A stretch of DNA of 34,255 nt from an uncultured Oscillospiraceae bacterium (lineage in GTDB: Bacteria > Bacillota > Clostridia > Oscillospirales > Acutalibacteraceae): assembly GCA_900546265.1 (NCBI GenBank), contig URCA01000038.1, forward strand, positions 1 to 34,255, in the 5' to 3' direction. Below, in pieces: positions 16,299-23,569 of this stretch. Both the position numbers and the translations under genes were made by a program. Under the pieces are notes generated by a model. The model searched no databases. It saw only the letters and a list, made by a program, of their open reading frames with translations, and was not told the DNA's origin. Every line of letters starts with the position of its first letter. The stretch's first letter is position 1.

Positions 16299-16325
16299 TT
16301 TCCCGGCCGTTAAAAAAACCGGAAA
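16299..16325 (-). promoter_or_regulatory. Candidate antiterminator stem in the S10 leader
   Basis: TTTCCGG (16325-16319) can pair with CCGGGAAA (16306-16299) with one bulge. It uses the 3' half of the adjacent terminator hairpin, so the two folds are mutually exclusive. That is the usual layout of a transcription attenuator. Confidence 0.4.
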
Positions 16326-16347
16326 CTTGCCTGGTACAAGCGTCCGG
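16312..16347 (-). terminator. Candidate attenuator hairpin in the S10 leader
   Basis: On the minus strand CCGGA (16347-16343) and CTTG (16340-16337) pair with CAAG and TCCGG, forming a 5+4 bp stem with a small internal loop. A run of seven T follows at 16318-16312. It lies 82 nt upstream of rpsJ, well inside the leader. Confidence 0.5.
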
Positions 16348-16634
16348 GTCAGGTTCTGCATCCTGCTGGCCGCGACCGGCAAAGCGCTCCCGAAGGACCG
16401 CCGCAACTCAAAACCGCTTCCCGCCCCAAAGGGCTGGACGCGGCATTGCCGGCCACTGCACACAGGGTTCCTTTTCGCCCGGTTTGAAATCGGACATACT
16501 CAGCGGAAAAACCGGCCGGAACTGGCCGCAACCTCCCGCGTCATCGCATATCGTGCAGTCTCGAACCACGATTTCCGGAAAAATCCACCCGTAAAAACGC
16601 GCAAATCACCCGTCTGTCGCAGTCACGCCTGATT

Positions 16635-16663
16635 ATATTACACCATCTGTCTCGGGAATGCAA
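16635..16663 (-). promoter_or_regulatory. Promoter of the S10 superoperon
   Basis: The minus strand has TTGCAT (16663-16658), 17 nt, then TAATAT (16640-16635); a TATAAT at 16637-16632 overlaps the -10. An AT-rich stretch with T- and A-runs precedes it, resembling an UP element as expected for a strong ribosomal promoter. Confidence 0.75.
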
Positions 16664-16697
16664 GTGTTTTTTCAAAAAAAGTGAAACTTTTTTCAAT

Positions 16698-16743
16698 AAA
16701 AAAATCCCCGGAAAACCCAGCCGCCATGCGGGGTTCCGGGGAT
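16698..16743 (-). terminator. Terminator of the WG-repeat lipoprotein gene
   Basis: A 10-bp stem (16734-16743 with 16704-16713), with a further GC-rich loop stem, is followed on the minus strand by seven T. It separates the lipoprotein gene from the S10 promoter. Confidence 0.88.
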
Positions 16744-16861
16744 CGGAGAAAACCGGCGTTTTTCAAAAAACAGCCGCAATTATCCGGTTTTTGATACAAA
16801 TTCCATATAGGGTGGGGGGAGCATTATTTTTTTCTACATCTAGTGCATACATCCCACTGTT

Positions 16862-17917
16862 TTATCCGTTGACTGGCTTCCCCTTCGCGTCCAACAGGAC
16901 AGTCTCCCCGCCCTTCACGGCCGAAAACGTTCCCTCTTCTAGGGCGGAAATGCTGTCGAATTCCTCCGACAGCTTCTTTCCATCCTGATCGATCACCCAG
17001 CAGGACACTCCGCTTTCATTATCCGCACCGCACCGCGTGCCGATACCCGTTTGCGCGCAGATATCGCCATCTTTACGGAAACTCACCATATGCCATTCCC
17101 CGACGGGACAAATAACCTGGCCAGTTGCATCGACAATTTGCAGGGTATCGTCGGGCATAGCCCCCTGGGGCGCGCCACGGCGGGACACAATGCGGTTCTC
17201 GCTAAGCGGAAAAACCTCGTCGTATTCGCAGGCGATCAACGTCTTGCCCGAACGATCCGTCATGCCATACTTCATCCATCCGCCTCGGAACGCCGCCGTT
17301 CTCACAAGAGCGCCATGATAAAAGCTATCCTCTTGTTCCTCTTTGTCCGTATAGGTTCTCTGTAAACCTCCGGCATAATCTAGTACGTCGGCGACGGAGC
17401 CTCGAACGGCCAGCAGACGATTTTCATTTAAAAACGTGATGCTGTCGTACGTCGTATCCGAAAGGCGGTGGCCATCGATGTTCACCAGAAACGCGCCTGA
17501 ATCCGGCTCGTTCACAATCAGGGTTTTGCAATCGCTGTTATCCGCTGAGGCGGCAACGGGAATTATCTCTCCTTCTCGGAAAGAAAGCACGGCCTCGTTC
17601 TTTTCATTGACGAGACCCGTCACAATATTGCCGTCCTGTGTTTTTTCCGCCACAAAGCGGTTTTTCGCGGCCGGCAGCACAGAATGGTATTGGGGAGGGA
17701 TAAGGACGGAACCGTCCGCCTGGGCAATCCCCATCAAGCTATTCGGATCATCCGGGTTTTGAAGCGCCTCAGCACTGTCGTAGCAGGGAAAATAGCCAAG
17801 TCGAAGTGTTTTAGATTTATCGACAAACGAAGGAGACTCGACAGTTTCTGTGGAACAGCCGCAGGAGAGCAGGAAAACAAATGCGAATACGACAGCTATA
17901 GCTGTTTTGGCTTTCAT
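16862..17917 (-). CDS. WG-repeat lipoprotein
   Basis: This 351-aa exported protein starts at the ATG at 17917, after AAAGGAGTG; a further ATG at 17944 lies upstream of that site and is not used. A hydrophobic signal segment (5-18) ends LLSC, placing a likely lipidated cysteine at 19 (or 21). The rest contains degenerate WG-like units such as YGMTDRSGKTLIACEYDEV and GIAQADGSVLIPPQYHSVL, which form beta-propeller-like or beta-rich surfaces. Its function is unknown. It lies 56 nt after the RICIN-domain gene and may be transcribed with it. Confidence 0.8.
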   Translation of the reverse strand: MKAKTAIAVVFAFVFLLSCGCSTETVESPSFVDKSKTLRLGYFPCYDSAEALQNPDDPNSLMGIAQADGSVLIPPQYHSVLPAAKNRFVAEKTQDGNIVTGLVNEKNEAVLSFREGEIIPVAASADNSDCKTLIVNEPDSGAFLVNIDGHRLSDTTYDSITFLNENRLLAVRGSVADVLDYAGGLQRTYTDKEEQEDSFYHGALVRTAAFRGGWMKYGMTDRSGKTLIACEYDEVFPLSENRIVSRRGAPQGAMPDDTLQIVDATGQVICPVGEWHMVSFRKDGDICAQTGIGTRCGADNESGVSCWVIDQDGKKLSEEFDSISALEEGTFSAVKGGETVLLDAKGKPVNG

Positions 17918-17973
17918 TGCATTCACTCCTTTAATAGAATTCATCGGATAAAACGGATGTGTCTTACTATATC

Positions 17974-19056
17974 CTAGGTTAATAAAAGATAAGGCGCTTT
18001 ATATACCGCAACTAAAGAACTTGCGAGTGAACTTTTGGCTATTGAACGATTCCACTTAATTATACACTTATTATCGCTATTCACATCGGTAAAATAAATC
18101 GTTCCTAAATCGGAACTAATACCGGTTACAAGAATAGAATGCGTATTATATCGAATATAATCTCCCGGCTTAACCAAGCTCAATATATTTACGGCTTGAT
18201 TATTGGAAGTTGGCTGGACTGATATCCAGTTTCTTACGTTTGACTGATAGAACTTATTAGCTACATACATTGCGTAACCCATACATTGTATGGCCGAATT
18301 ATAACTGTTGCACCCACAAGTTCCATAGTAATTGCACCCTGAATTATGATGGGTACATCCCGCAGTAGTTACAGATGCTGCATTGTTGGCTGAACTAGGG
18401 CTATGATTCCAGAACTTATTTGTTGGCAATTGGGATTGTACCGTCGCTAAGGATGTTTTTACCGTAGGGACACGTTCAAGATACCACTTTTGACAACGAC
18501 TCCCGTTGTTTGCGTATCTGCCCACATTATATGGCGAAGCCATTGAGGCGTTCTGTGTTTCCAACACCTGATTAATCCAACCATTCGTAAAATAAACGGT
18601 TCCGTCACTGTTGGCGGTTATACGCCACTTCTGCGTTGTTAAACTGGAATTCGTATAATATAAATCCGCATTTGTGGTCGTTTCCGATACACTCAACATT
18701 TTTCTACCCTGATTTTTATAATACGGGCTTTGATTCTCAAGGGTATAATATCCATCTGCATTTTTCGTTATCTTCCACGCCTGATTAAGCCCGCCGTGAT
18801 ACGCATACTGAATAACATTAAAATTCCCTGAGTTTTCCGCATCCAAATAATGTCCGCTATTGGCATTGCGGATATAATAAATAGCTCCGCTTACTATGGA
18901 TGTAGTCGTTGAAATTCCGGAAGCCGCATGGCAAAGAAACTGGGTGGGGAGAGCAATCATAATTAAAACACACATGCATCGCATCAAAAATGTCTTGCAT
19001 ATTTTTTCAATTTTTACACATCCCCTCAAGTATTTAGAATCCTCAATCCTGCACAT
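17974..19056 (-). CDS. Secreted RICIN-lectin protein with cysteine-peptidase-like C-terminus
   Basis: The 360-aa product has a signal-like hydrophobic stretch (about 25-45) and a ricin-type beta-trefoil with three Q-x-W motifs at 92-94, 142-144 and 189-191. A cysteine cluster (234, 241, 247, 249) follows. The C-terminal domain has Cys258 in IQCMGYAMYV and His306 in GDYIRYNTHSILVTG, a layout resembling CHAP/NlpC-like papain-fold enzymes. Low GC unlike all neighbours suggests transfer. The start is unsettled: the ATG at 19056 has no spaced ribosome binding site, and the well-placed ATG at 19089 is followed at once by in-frame stops. Confidence 0.75.
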   Translation of the reverse strand: MCRIEDSKYLRGCVKIEKICKTFLMRCMCVLIMIALPTQFLCHAASGISTTTSIVSGAIYYIRNANSGHYLDAENSGNFNVIQYAYHGGLNQAWKITKNADGYYTLENQSPYYKNQGRKMLSVSETTTNADLYYTNSSLTTQKWRITANSDGTVYFTNGWINQVLETQNASMASPYNVGRYANNGSRCQKWYLERVPTVKTSLATVQSQLPTNKFWNHSPSSANNAASVTTAGCTHHNSGCNYYGTCGCNSYNSAIQCMGYAMYVANKFYQSNVRNWISVQPTSNNQAVNILSLVKPGDYIRYNTHSILVTGISSDLGTIYFTDVNSDNKCIIKWNRSIAKSSLASSLVAVYKAPYLLLT

Positions 19057-19080
19057 CCTTTAATTAAATTTCTTATTCCC

Positions 19081-19089
19081 TTATTTCAT
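19081..19089 (-). other. Two-codon ORF (ATG AAA TAA) behind the best ribosome binding site
   Basis: AAAGAGGTGG (around 19096-19105) sits five nt before an ATG at 19089 that is in frame with the RICIN gene, but the third codon is TAA, and another in-frame TAA occurs just before 19056. Either this is a minimal upstream ORF that controls the gene, or the original start has been broken. Confidence 0.5.
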
Positions 19090-19116
19090 TGGAACCACCT
19101 CTTTCTTCTTAACTAT

Positions 19117-19144
19117 ATTATACTTATTTTACATAATTTATCAA
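19117..19144 (-). promoter_or_regulatory. Promoter of the RICIN-domain gene
   Basis: The minus strand has TTGATA (19144-19139), 16 nt, then TATAAT (19122-19117). The surrounding AT-rich region (19060-19225) holds no other gene. Confidence 0.75.
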
Positions 19145-19228
19145 CTATGTTAATAATATAATTTTAAAATATATCTGATAAGAGGGCATTATATGGCATT
19201 CTAACATAGATATCCTGTATATAAACTA

Positions 19229-19262
19229 CCCCCTGCCGTAGTTACATGCCTACGGCAGGGGG
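19229..19262 (-). terminator. Hairpin downstream of birA
   Basis: A perfect 13-bp stem (19250-19262 with 19229-19241) and 8-nt loop lie 12 nt after the birA stop. The T-tail on the minus strand is short (TAGTTTATAT), so termination may be partial. Confidence 0.65.
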
Positions 19263-19273
19263 GGTTATTGCGT

Positions 19274-20059
19274 TTACACGTAACCGTCGGCCCCCCGCAC
19301 GGTGGCTTCCCCCGCCGTGACCGGTATGACCTCTCCCCCGCTCTCCACGAGCAGGCCGCCGTCCTCGCCGACGCCGACGGCCGTCCCCTCCAGACGAACG
19401 GCGCCGTCCGGCGACAGCACCCGCACGGATCGGCCAAGATTGATACAGCGGCGGGCGTACCTCTCCCGCAGAACGGCAAAGCCTTCCTGCCCGCACAAAT
19501 CCCAAAGCGGCTCCAGCTGGTTGAGGATGGCGGCGGCGGTCTCCTCCAGCGAAAGCGTCCGGCCGGTGAGCTCCAAAACCGAGCCCGCGTGGGGCAGACC
19601 GGCCTGGGCGAACCAAGCGGCGGTCTGCCGCAGATTGACCCCCATGCCCGCCACCACGGCCAGCCCGCCCTGCCCGTCCGGCCGACTCTCACATAAAATG
19701 CCACACACCTTGCGGCTGCTGCATACAATGTCATTGGGCCACTTTATACGAAAGGCCGCCCCCGTCAAAGCCTCCAGCGCCCCGGATACCGCCAGACCGC
19801 AGAGAAGCGGGAGCCGCTCGACGTCCCCGCCGGTGCGGAACAGCACTGACAGGGCCAGCGTCTGCCCGTCCGGCACGTCCCAAGAGCGGCCAAGCCGCCC
19901 CCGGCCCGCCCGCTGGCAGCCGGTCAGGCAGGCCGTGCCGTGCGGCAGCTCCCCGGCCCGCTCCTTCAGATAGCGGTTGGTGGAATCCACCTCGTCCAGC
20001 GAAATGACCGTCCGGCCCAGCACCCGGGTGGTCAGCCCGGGAAGCCCCGCCCCGCTCAT
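19274..20059 (-). CDS. birA: Biotin-[acetyl-CoA-carboxylase] ligase, HTH-less
   Basis: It attaches biotin to carrier domains such as that of acetyl-CoA carboxylase. The 261-aa protein has the biotinyl-AMP loop GRGRLGRSW at 52-60, KWPNDI at 106-111 and the active-site Lys117 in KVCGIL, plus a small C-terminal beta domain. There is no N-terminal winged helix, so it is the enzyme-only class rather than the bifunctional repressor. Its ATG overlaps the upstream phosphoesterase stop as ATGA. Confidence 0.94.
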   Translation of the reverse strand: MSGAGLPGLTTRVLGRTVISLDEVDSTNRYLKERAGELPHGTACLTGCQRAGRGRLGRSWDVPDGQTLALSVLFRTGGDVERLPLLCGLAVSGALEALTGAAFRIKWPNDIVCSSRKVCGILCESRPDGQGGLAVVAGMGVNLRQTAAWFAQAGLPHAGSVLELTGRTLSLEETAAAILNQLEPLWDLCGQEGFAVLRERYARRCINLGRSVRVLSPDGAVRLEGTAVGVGEDGGLLVESGGEVIPVTAGEATVRGADGYV

Positions 20060-20532
20060 CTTCGATTCTCCACGACGTTCAGGAGCACGCCGGTGGGCGT
20101 GACGTCCAGAAGGCCGTAGGTGCCCCGGCCGCGCAGACTGCCGGGGTTGAGGATATACAGGCCGTCGTCGTAATCGGTCAGGGGCTGGTGGGTATGACCG
20201 AACAGAAGAATGTCCGCCTGCCGCTCACGGGCTGCGCAGCATACCCGGTAAAGCCCCGTCTTGACCCCATAGAGATGGCCGTGGGTGAAAAACAGCCGTT
20301 TACCGCCCAGGGTTTCCTCCCGGGCATAGAGCAGGCCGGCGGAACCCAGAGCGAAATCGCCGTTGCCCCGTACCTGCCAGAACATCCGATCGGGAAAGCG
20401 GGCCGCCACAGCCTCCGCCTCCCGCGCCCCGTCCCCCAGATGTATCACCGTCCGGGCGGAGGGCTGCGCCTGCACGGCGCGCTGCAGCGCCCCCTCGTCC
20501 CCATGGGTATCCGAAACCACCAGTATCCGCAC
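20056..20532 (-). CDS. YfcE/MJ0936-family metallophosphoesterase
   Basis: This 158-aa calcineurin-like phosphoesterase uses a GTG start at 20532 after GGGAGG; the frame runs on upstream without such a site. Metal ligands are complete: Asp8 and His10 (SDTHG), Asp34 (LGDG), Asn57 (RGNGD), His84 and the GHTH pair at 113 and 115. Family members hydrolyse simple phosphodiesters; the natural substrate is not known. It is translationally coupled to birA by an ATGA overlap. In many Clostridia such a gene follows rdgB (not seen here). Confidence 0.9.
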   Translation of the reverse strand: MRILVVSDTHGDEGALQRAVQAQPSARTVIHLGDGAREAEAVAARFPDRMFWQVRGNGDFALGSAGLLYAREETLGGKRLFFTHGHLYGVKTGLYRVCCAARERQADILLFGHTHQPLTDYDDGLYILNPGSLRGRGTYGLLDVTPTGVLLNVVENRR

Positions 20533-20606
20533 AGCCGGACGCCTCCCTCGCTCAAATTTCCTCCGACGACTTATCTCTTTCTCATATCCCTTAGGCAAGT
20601 ATCATA

Positions 20607-20635
20607 AGTATAGCATAGACGCGGCGGGGTTGGAA
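20607..20635 (-). promoter_or_regulatory. Likely promoter of the phosphoesterase-birA pair
   Basis: The minus strand has a weak -35 TTCCAA (20635-20630), 17 nt, then TATACT (20612-20607) with an extended TGC element just upstream of it. Confidence 0.5.
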
Positions 20636-20664
20636 GCCCCCGCAGAAAGGTGGAATCCACAGCC

Positions 20665-20925
20665 ATGAGCGACAAAAACATCACCCCGGATCAGATGCAG
20701 GCCCTGTTGAAATTCGCAAGCAAAAAGCTGGGCACCACGCCGGAAAAACTGGCCGAGACGGTGCAGAGCGGCGGGCTGGACGGCCTGAGCAAACTGTCCC
20801 CCGACCTGCCGGCCAAGGAAGCCGGAAAAATCGACGAAGTCCTTCACGACAAGGCCAAGGCGCAGGCGCTTCTGCAGACGCCCGAGGCCCAGAGACTCAT
20901 CGAGCAGATCCTCGGCAAGAAATAA
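20665..20925 (+). CDS. Small charged protein of unknown function
   Basis: This 86-aa protein (MSDKNITPDQMQALLKFASK...) is predicted soluble and helical, with amphipathic segments and no signal peptide or membrane segment. AAAGGTGG lies 11-14 nt before the ATG at 20665. It is the first of three plus-strand genes with no recognised domain. The second follows after 31 nt with its own AGGAGG site, so the first two at least form an operon. Confidence 0.7.
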   Translation: MSDKNITPDQMQALLKFASKKLGTTPEKLAETVQSGGLDGLSKLSPDLPAKEAGKIDEVLHDKAKAQALLQTPEAQRLIEQILGKK

Positions 20926-20956
20926 TCCGCCGGTCACCGGCAGACAGGAGGTTGTC

Positions 20957-21373
20957 ATGGACGACTTGGCACAAAAGCTTAACGACCTGCTCAGTTCCCC
21001 GGACAGCATGGAAAAGATCCAGTCGGCCATGGCGGCCATGGGTCTGGATGGGGATGGCGGAGGAGACGACGGCGGCGCCAGCCCGGACGAAGGCATGGCC
21101 GACACCATCCAGTCCCTGCTGGCCGGCCTATCGGGGGGCGGGAAGGAAAAGCCCGCCCATGCCGACAGCGGCGGCCTGCCCGACCTGTCCGCCATCGCCA
21201 AAATGGCGCCCCTGATGGCCGGCCTAAACAAGGAGGATGAAAACACCGCCTTGCTCAAGGCACTGCGGCCCTATCTGCACGGGGATCGGGAAAAGCGGCT
21301 GGACGACGCCATCCAAATGATGAAAATGATGAAGCTGCTGCCGCTGCTGCAAGGCAAGGTAAGCGATGAGTAA
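20957..21373 (+). CDS. Acidic protein of unknown function with conserved-looking helical C-terminus
   Basis: The 138-aa protein follows an AGGAGG site. It has an N-terminal helix (MDDLAQKLNDLLSSP), a glycine/aspartate-rich low-complexity middle (about 33-75), and a helical C-terminal half with LMAGLNKEDENTALLKALRP and DDAIQMMKMMKLLPLL. From memory, similar linker-plus-helix proteins occur as unknowns in Clostridia, but I cannot name a family. No membrane segment is evident, so a scaffold or interaction role is only a guess. Confidence 0.7.
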   Translation: MDDLAQKLNDLLSSPDSMEKIQSAMAAMGLDGDGGGDDGGASPDEGMADTIQSLLAGLSGGGKEKPAHADSGGLPDLSAIAKMAPLMAGLNKEDENTALLKALRPYLHGDREKRLDDAIQMMKMMKLLPLLQGKVSDE

Positions 21374-21387
21374 ATCCAGTGGATGGA

Positions 21388-21486
21388 TTGGTGAAGGGAA
21401 TTTCCCCCACAACAAGGAAAAAACCGCAGGAATACGGTCGTATTCCGAGGATTTTTGACGCCTTGGTGGGGGAAATCCCTCACCAA
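21388..21486. repeat. 99-nt long inverted-repeat hairpin element
   Basis: The outer arms 21388-21417 and 21461-21486 are near-perfect reverse complements (TTGGTGAAGGG... and ...CCCTCACCAA). A second nested pair (GGAATACG / CGTATTCC, 21429-21446) forms the tip, and flanking A- and T-runs also pair. Nearly the whole element can fold as one cruciform or RNA hairpin. No second copy is in this window. It resembles a MITE or a dispersed intergenic hairpin, and lies between the second and third small genes. Confidence 0.6.
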
Positions 21487-21601
21487 GCCGCCGCTGAGCT
21501 GTCAGGCGTGATTTATTCATTGCTTACCTAGGGCCTGCTCGGCGGCAAATAACCCGCCGCGTCATGGCGCACGGGAATTCCCGGCAGAGAGGGAGTGGAA
21601 A

Positions 21602-21964
21602 ATGGTAAACGATGTTATCCGAATGCAGCAGGAGGCCGAGCAGCGGGTTCAGCAGATGCGGGAACGTTCCCGCCTGCTGGTCAGCGGCGGGCTGCCGGAG
21701 GGGGGGCGCACGGCGGAAACCATGGCCGCCGGGCGGCCGCGGCCCCGTACCTTCCCCATCCATACGCAGCCACCACCCGGCCCTCCGCCCGAACCGCCCC
21801 CCAGGGAACCGGAAAGCTGTCTGGAGAAGAAGGAAAAGGCCGGGGGACTGGGCGGCCTGTTTCAGGATCAGGAGCAGCTGTTCCTGCTGATGCTGGCCGT
21901 GCTGCTGATCAAAAACGGCGCGCAGATGGAAATCGTCCTCGCCCTGCTGTATATCGCCATGTAA
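21602..21964 (+). CDS. Small proline-rich protein with hydrophobic C-terminal segment
   Basis: This 120-aa protein starts at an ATG behind GAGGGAG. It has a charged N-terminal helix (1-25), a proline-rich linker (about 45-70), and a hydrophobic tail (about 91-120: LFLLMLAVLLIKNGAQ, then MEIVLALLYIAM) that could be a tail anchor. The modules suggest membrane attachment through a flexible linker. It follows the 99-nt hairpin element and ends one base before a bidirectional terminator. Function unknown. Confidence 0.68.
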   Translation: MVNDVIRMQQEAEQRVQQMRERSRLLVSGGLPEGGRTAETMAAGRPRPRTFPIHTQPPPGPPPEPPPREPESCLEKKEKAGGLGGLFQDQEQLFLLMLAVLLIKNGAQMEIVLALLYIAM

Positions 21965-22007
21965 AAAGCACCCGGAATCCGCCTTGAAGGCGAATTCCGG
22001 GTGCTTT
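21965..22007. terminator. Bidirectional terminator between convergent genes
   Basis: A 19-bp, slightly imperfect stem (AAAGCACCCGG... / ...CCGGGTGCTTT) has T-runs on both strands. It terminates the small-protein genes from the left and the ABC exporter operon from the right. Confidence 0.9.
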
Positions 22008-22009
22008 TC

Positions 22010-23569
22010 TTATTGAATATCCCGGCGGCAGAAGCTGTCCCGGCCGATCCACAAGAAGCAGATCAGATAGACCAGCAGCACCGACACGGTGAAGCCCAGG
22101 CTCATGGTCGGCTCAAAGGTGGCCAGGCTGGTGTTCATGCCGAACATCTTCTCCATCAGGGAGGAAACGCCGGGGAAATAGACCGACAGATCCTCGTTGG
22201 CGAAGAGCAGGAATTTCAGCCCGGGCAGCGGCGCGCCCAGCATCGCCACCGAACCGAGAACCACCATCAGCATACCCGCCTTGCTGCCGAACATCAGCAG
22301 CAGAGACACGGCGATGGACACGGCGCTTTTGCGGGTCACTGCCGAGAGCATCAGCGCCAGGCCGCCGTATGCCAGCACCGGCAGCATATACAGCAGATAT
22401 TTCAGCACGATGATCAGCAGGAAGGGCAGCCGCACGACGTTGCCGAAAACGCTGACGACCACCATATCCCCGATGCCGCCGAAGCCGTTAAAGGCGGCGG
22501 AGGTCAGGAAGGACAGTACGAACATGCCCGCCAGAATCAGGCCGGTGATTTCCAGCAGAAGCACGGCCTTGGCCCAGAAAATTTTCTGCCGCTTGTGGGG
22601 CGTAATCAGCAGCAGCTTGACTGTGCCGGAACCGAATTCCCCGGCGATGATGCCGCCGGCCAGCACCACCAGCAGCACGCCGATCAGGTTCAGATTGCCG
22701 GTGGTGGAATCCAGCATTCCCAGGAAGCCATCCTCGTCGACAGGCGGCGTGTTGGTCTGCAGCTCCTTGAGGATGATTTTGTTCTCTTTTTCCAGCTTGG
22801 CTTTGGCCGAGGAGGTCAGGGGCTGCGGCTCCCCGACCATATCGTTGATCACCTCGCCCCGCAGAAGGGACAGCTCGTTTTTCTGCAGGGTGCTCAGCTT
22901 GTTGACCTTCCACTGGTTGGGAGAGGTTTTCGTCAGCCAGCTGTACGTCGTGGGCACCGGTTCGATGTCCATATCGATCTGCATTTGCAGGACGCGGATA
23001 AACACTTCTTGCTCCTGGGGCGTTTGAGGGACATCCATGATGCTGGAATCCGTGTATCCGCTTTTGATAAACTCGATGCGCAGGCGGAGGAAATCCTTCC
23101 AGTTGCCATTATCGAGCACCTTTTTATAGCCTTCCACCTGGGCGGTGTAGGCGGCAATGTGCTCTTTCATCTGATCCTCGGGATAGGACGGCTCGCCGCT
23201 TTCCATCATGGCGGTCTCGCTTTTCAGGTTGCCCAGCGCTTCGTAATAGGCGGCCACCGCATCGGTGCGCCAGTCGCTGGGCGGAATCTCATTATCCAGC
23301 AGATACTTGTACTTGGCGATTTCCATCTGCACCTGGATATTATCCGGCTCGTTTTCCAACTGCCATTCATTGCTCTGCAGGTTGCTTTGATAGACATCCT
23401 TCCAGGCATCCGCCTGGCTGTAGTAGTAGTTATTATTGGCTGAAATGATGTTGATCACTTTCAGGAGCACCACGGTGCTGAGCATCAGCAGGATCACCAC
23501 GCCGGACAGCACCCAGGTAGACGGCTTTTTATAGAGCTTCGTCCGCTCATTCTGCAGCAGCTTAGCCAA
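22010..23569 (-). CDS. ABC-2 type transporter permease
   Basis: The 519-aa permease has one N-terminal membrane helix (about 18-40), a large extracytoplasmic region (about 45-270) and a cluster of about six hydrophobic helices in the C-terminal half. This is the ABC-2 layout with an expanded first loop, as in antibiotic or peptide exporters and immunity pumps. It overlaps the ATPase gene by 8 nt, so the two are coupled. The substrate cannot be told from sequence. Confidence 0.88.
   Translation of the reverse strand: MAKLLQNERTKLYKKPSTWVLSGVVILLMLSTVVLLKVINIISANNNYYYSQADAWKDVYQSNLQSNEWQLENEPDNIQVQMEIAKYKYLLDNEIPPSDWRTDAVAAYYEALGNLKSETAMMESGEPSYPEDQMKEHIAAYTAQVEGYKKVLDNGNWKDFLRLRIEFIKSGYTDSSIMDVPQTPQEQEVFIRVLQMQIDMDIEPVPTTYSWLTKTSPNQWKVNKLSTLQKNELSLLRGEVINDMVGEPQPLTSSAKAKLEKENKIILKELQTNTPPVDEDGFLGMLDSTTGNLNLIGVLLVVLAGGIIAGEFGSGTVKLLLITPHKRQKIFWAKAVLLLEITGLILAGMFVLSFLTSAAFNGFGGIGDMVVVSVFGNVVRLPFLLIIVLKYLLYMLPVLAYGGLALMLSAVTRKSAVSIAVSLLLMFGSKAGMLMVVLGSVAMLGAPLPGLKFLLFANEDLSVYFPGVSSLMEKMFGMNTSLATFEPTMSLGFTVSVLLVYLICFLWIGRDSFCRRDIQ

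Larger units (their letters stand above)
16231..16634 (-). other. Long 5' leader of the S10 superoperon
   Basis: About 400 nt separate the promoter from rpsJ. No supported gene lies here. The transcript is GC-rich and contains several stems: ACACC/GGTGT (16282-16295), the terminator-like hairpin at 16319-16347, and a competing stem at 16299-16325. Such length fits a ribosomal-protein autoregulatory leader, as known for S10 leaders in other bacteria, but I do not recognise a specific described class. Confidence 0.6.

Noticed and set aside
22001..23443. 480-codon plus-strand open frame opposite the ABC permease
   Set aside because: Mirror frame of the permease with heavy Gln/His content and no start signals; it also begins inside a terminator.
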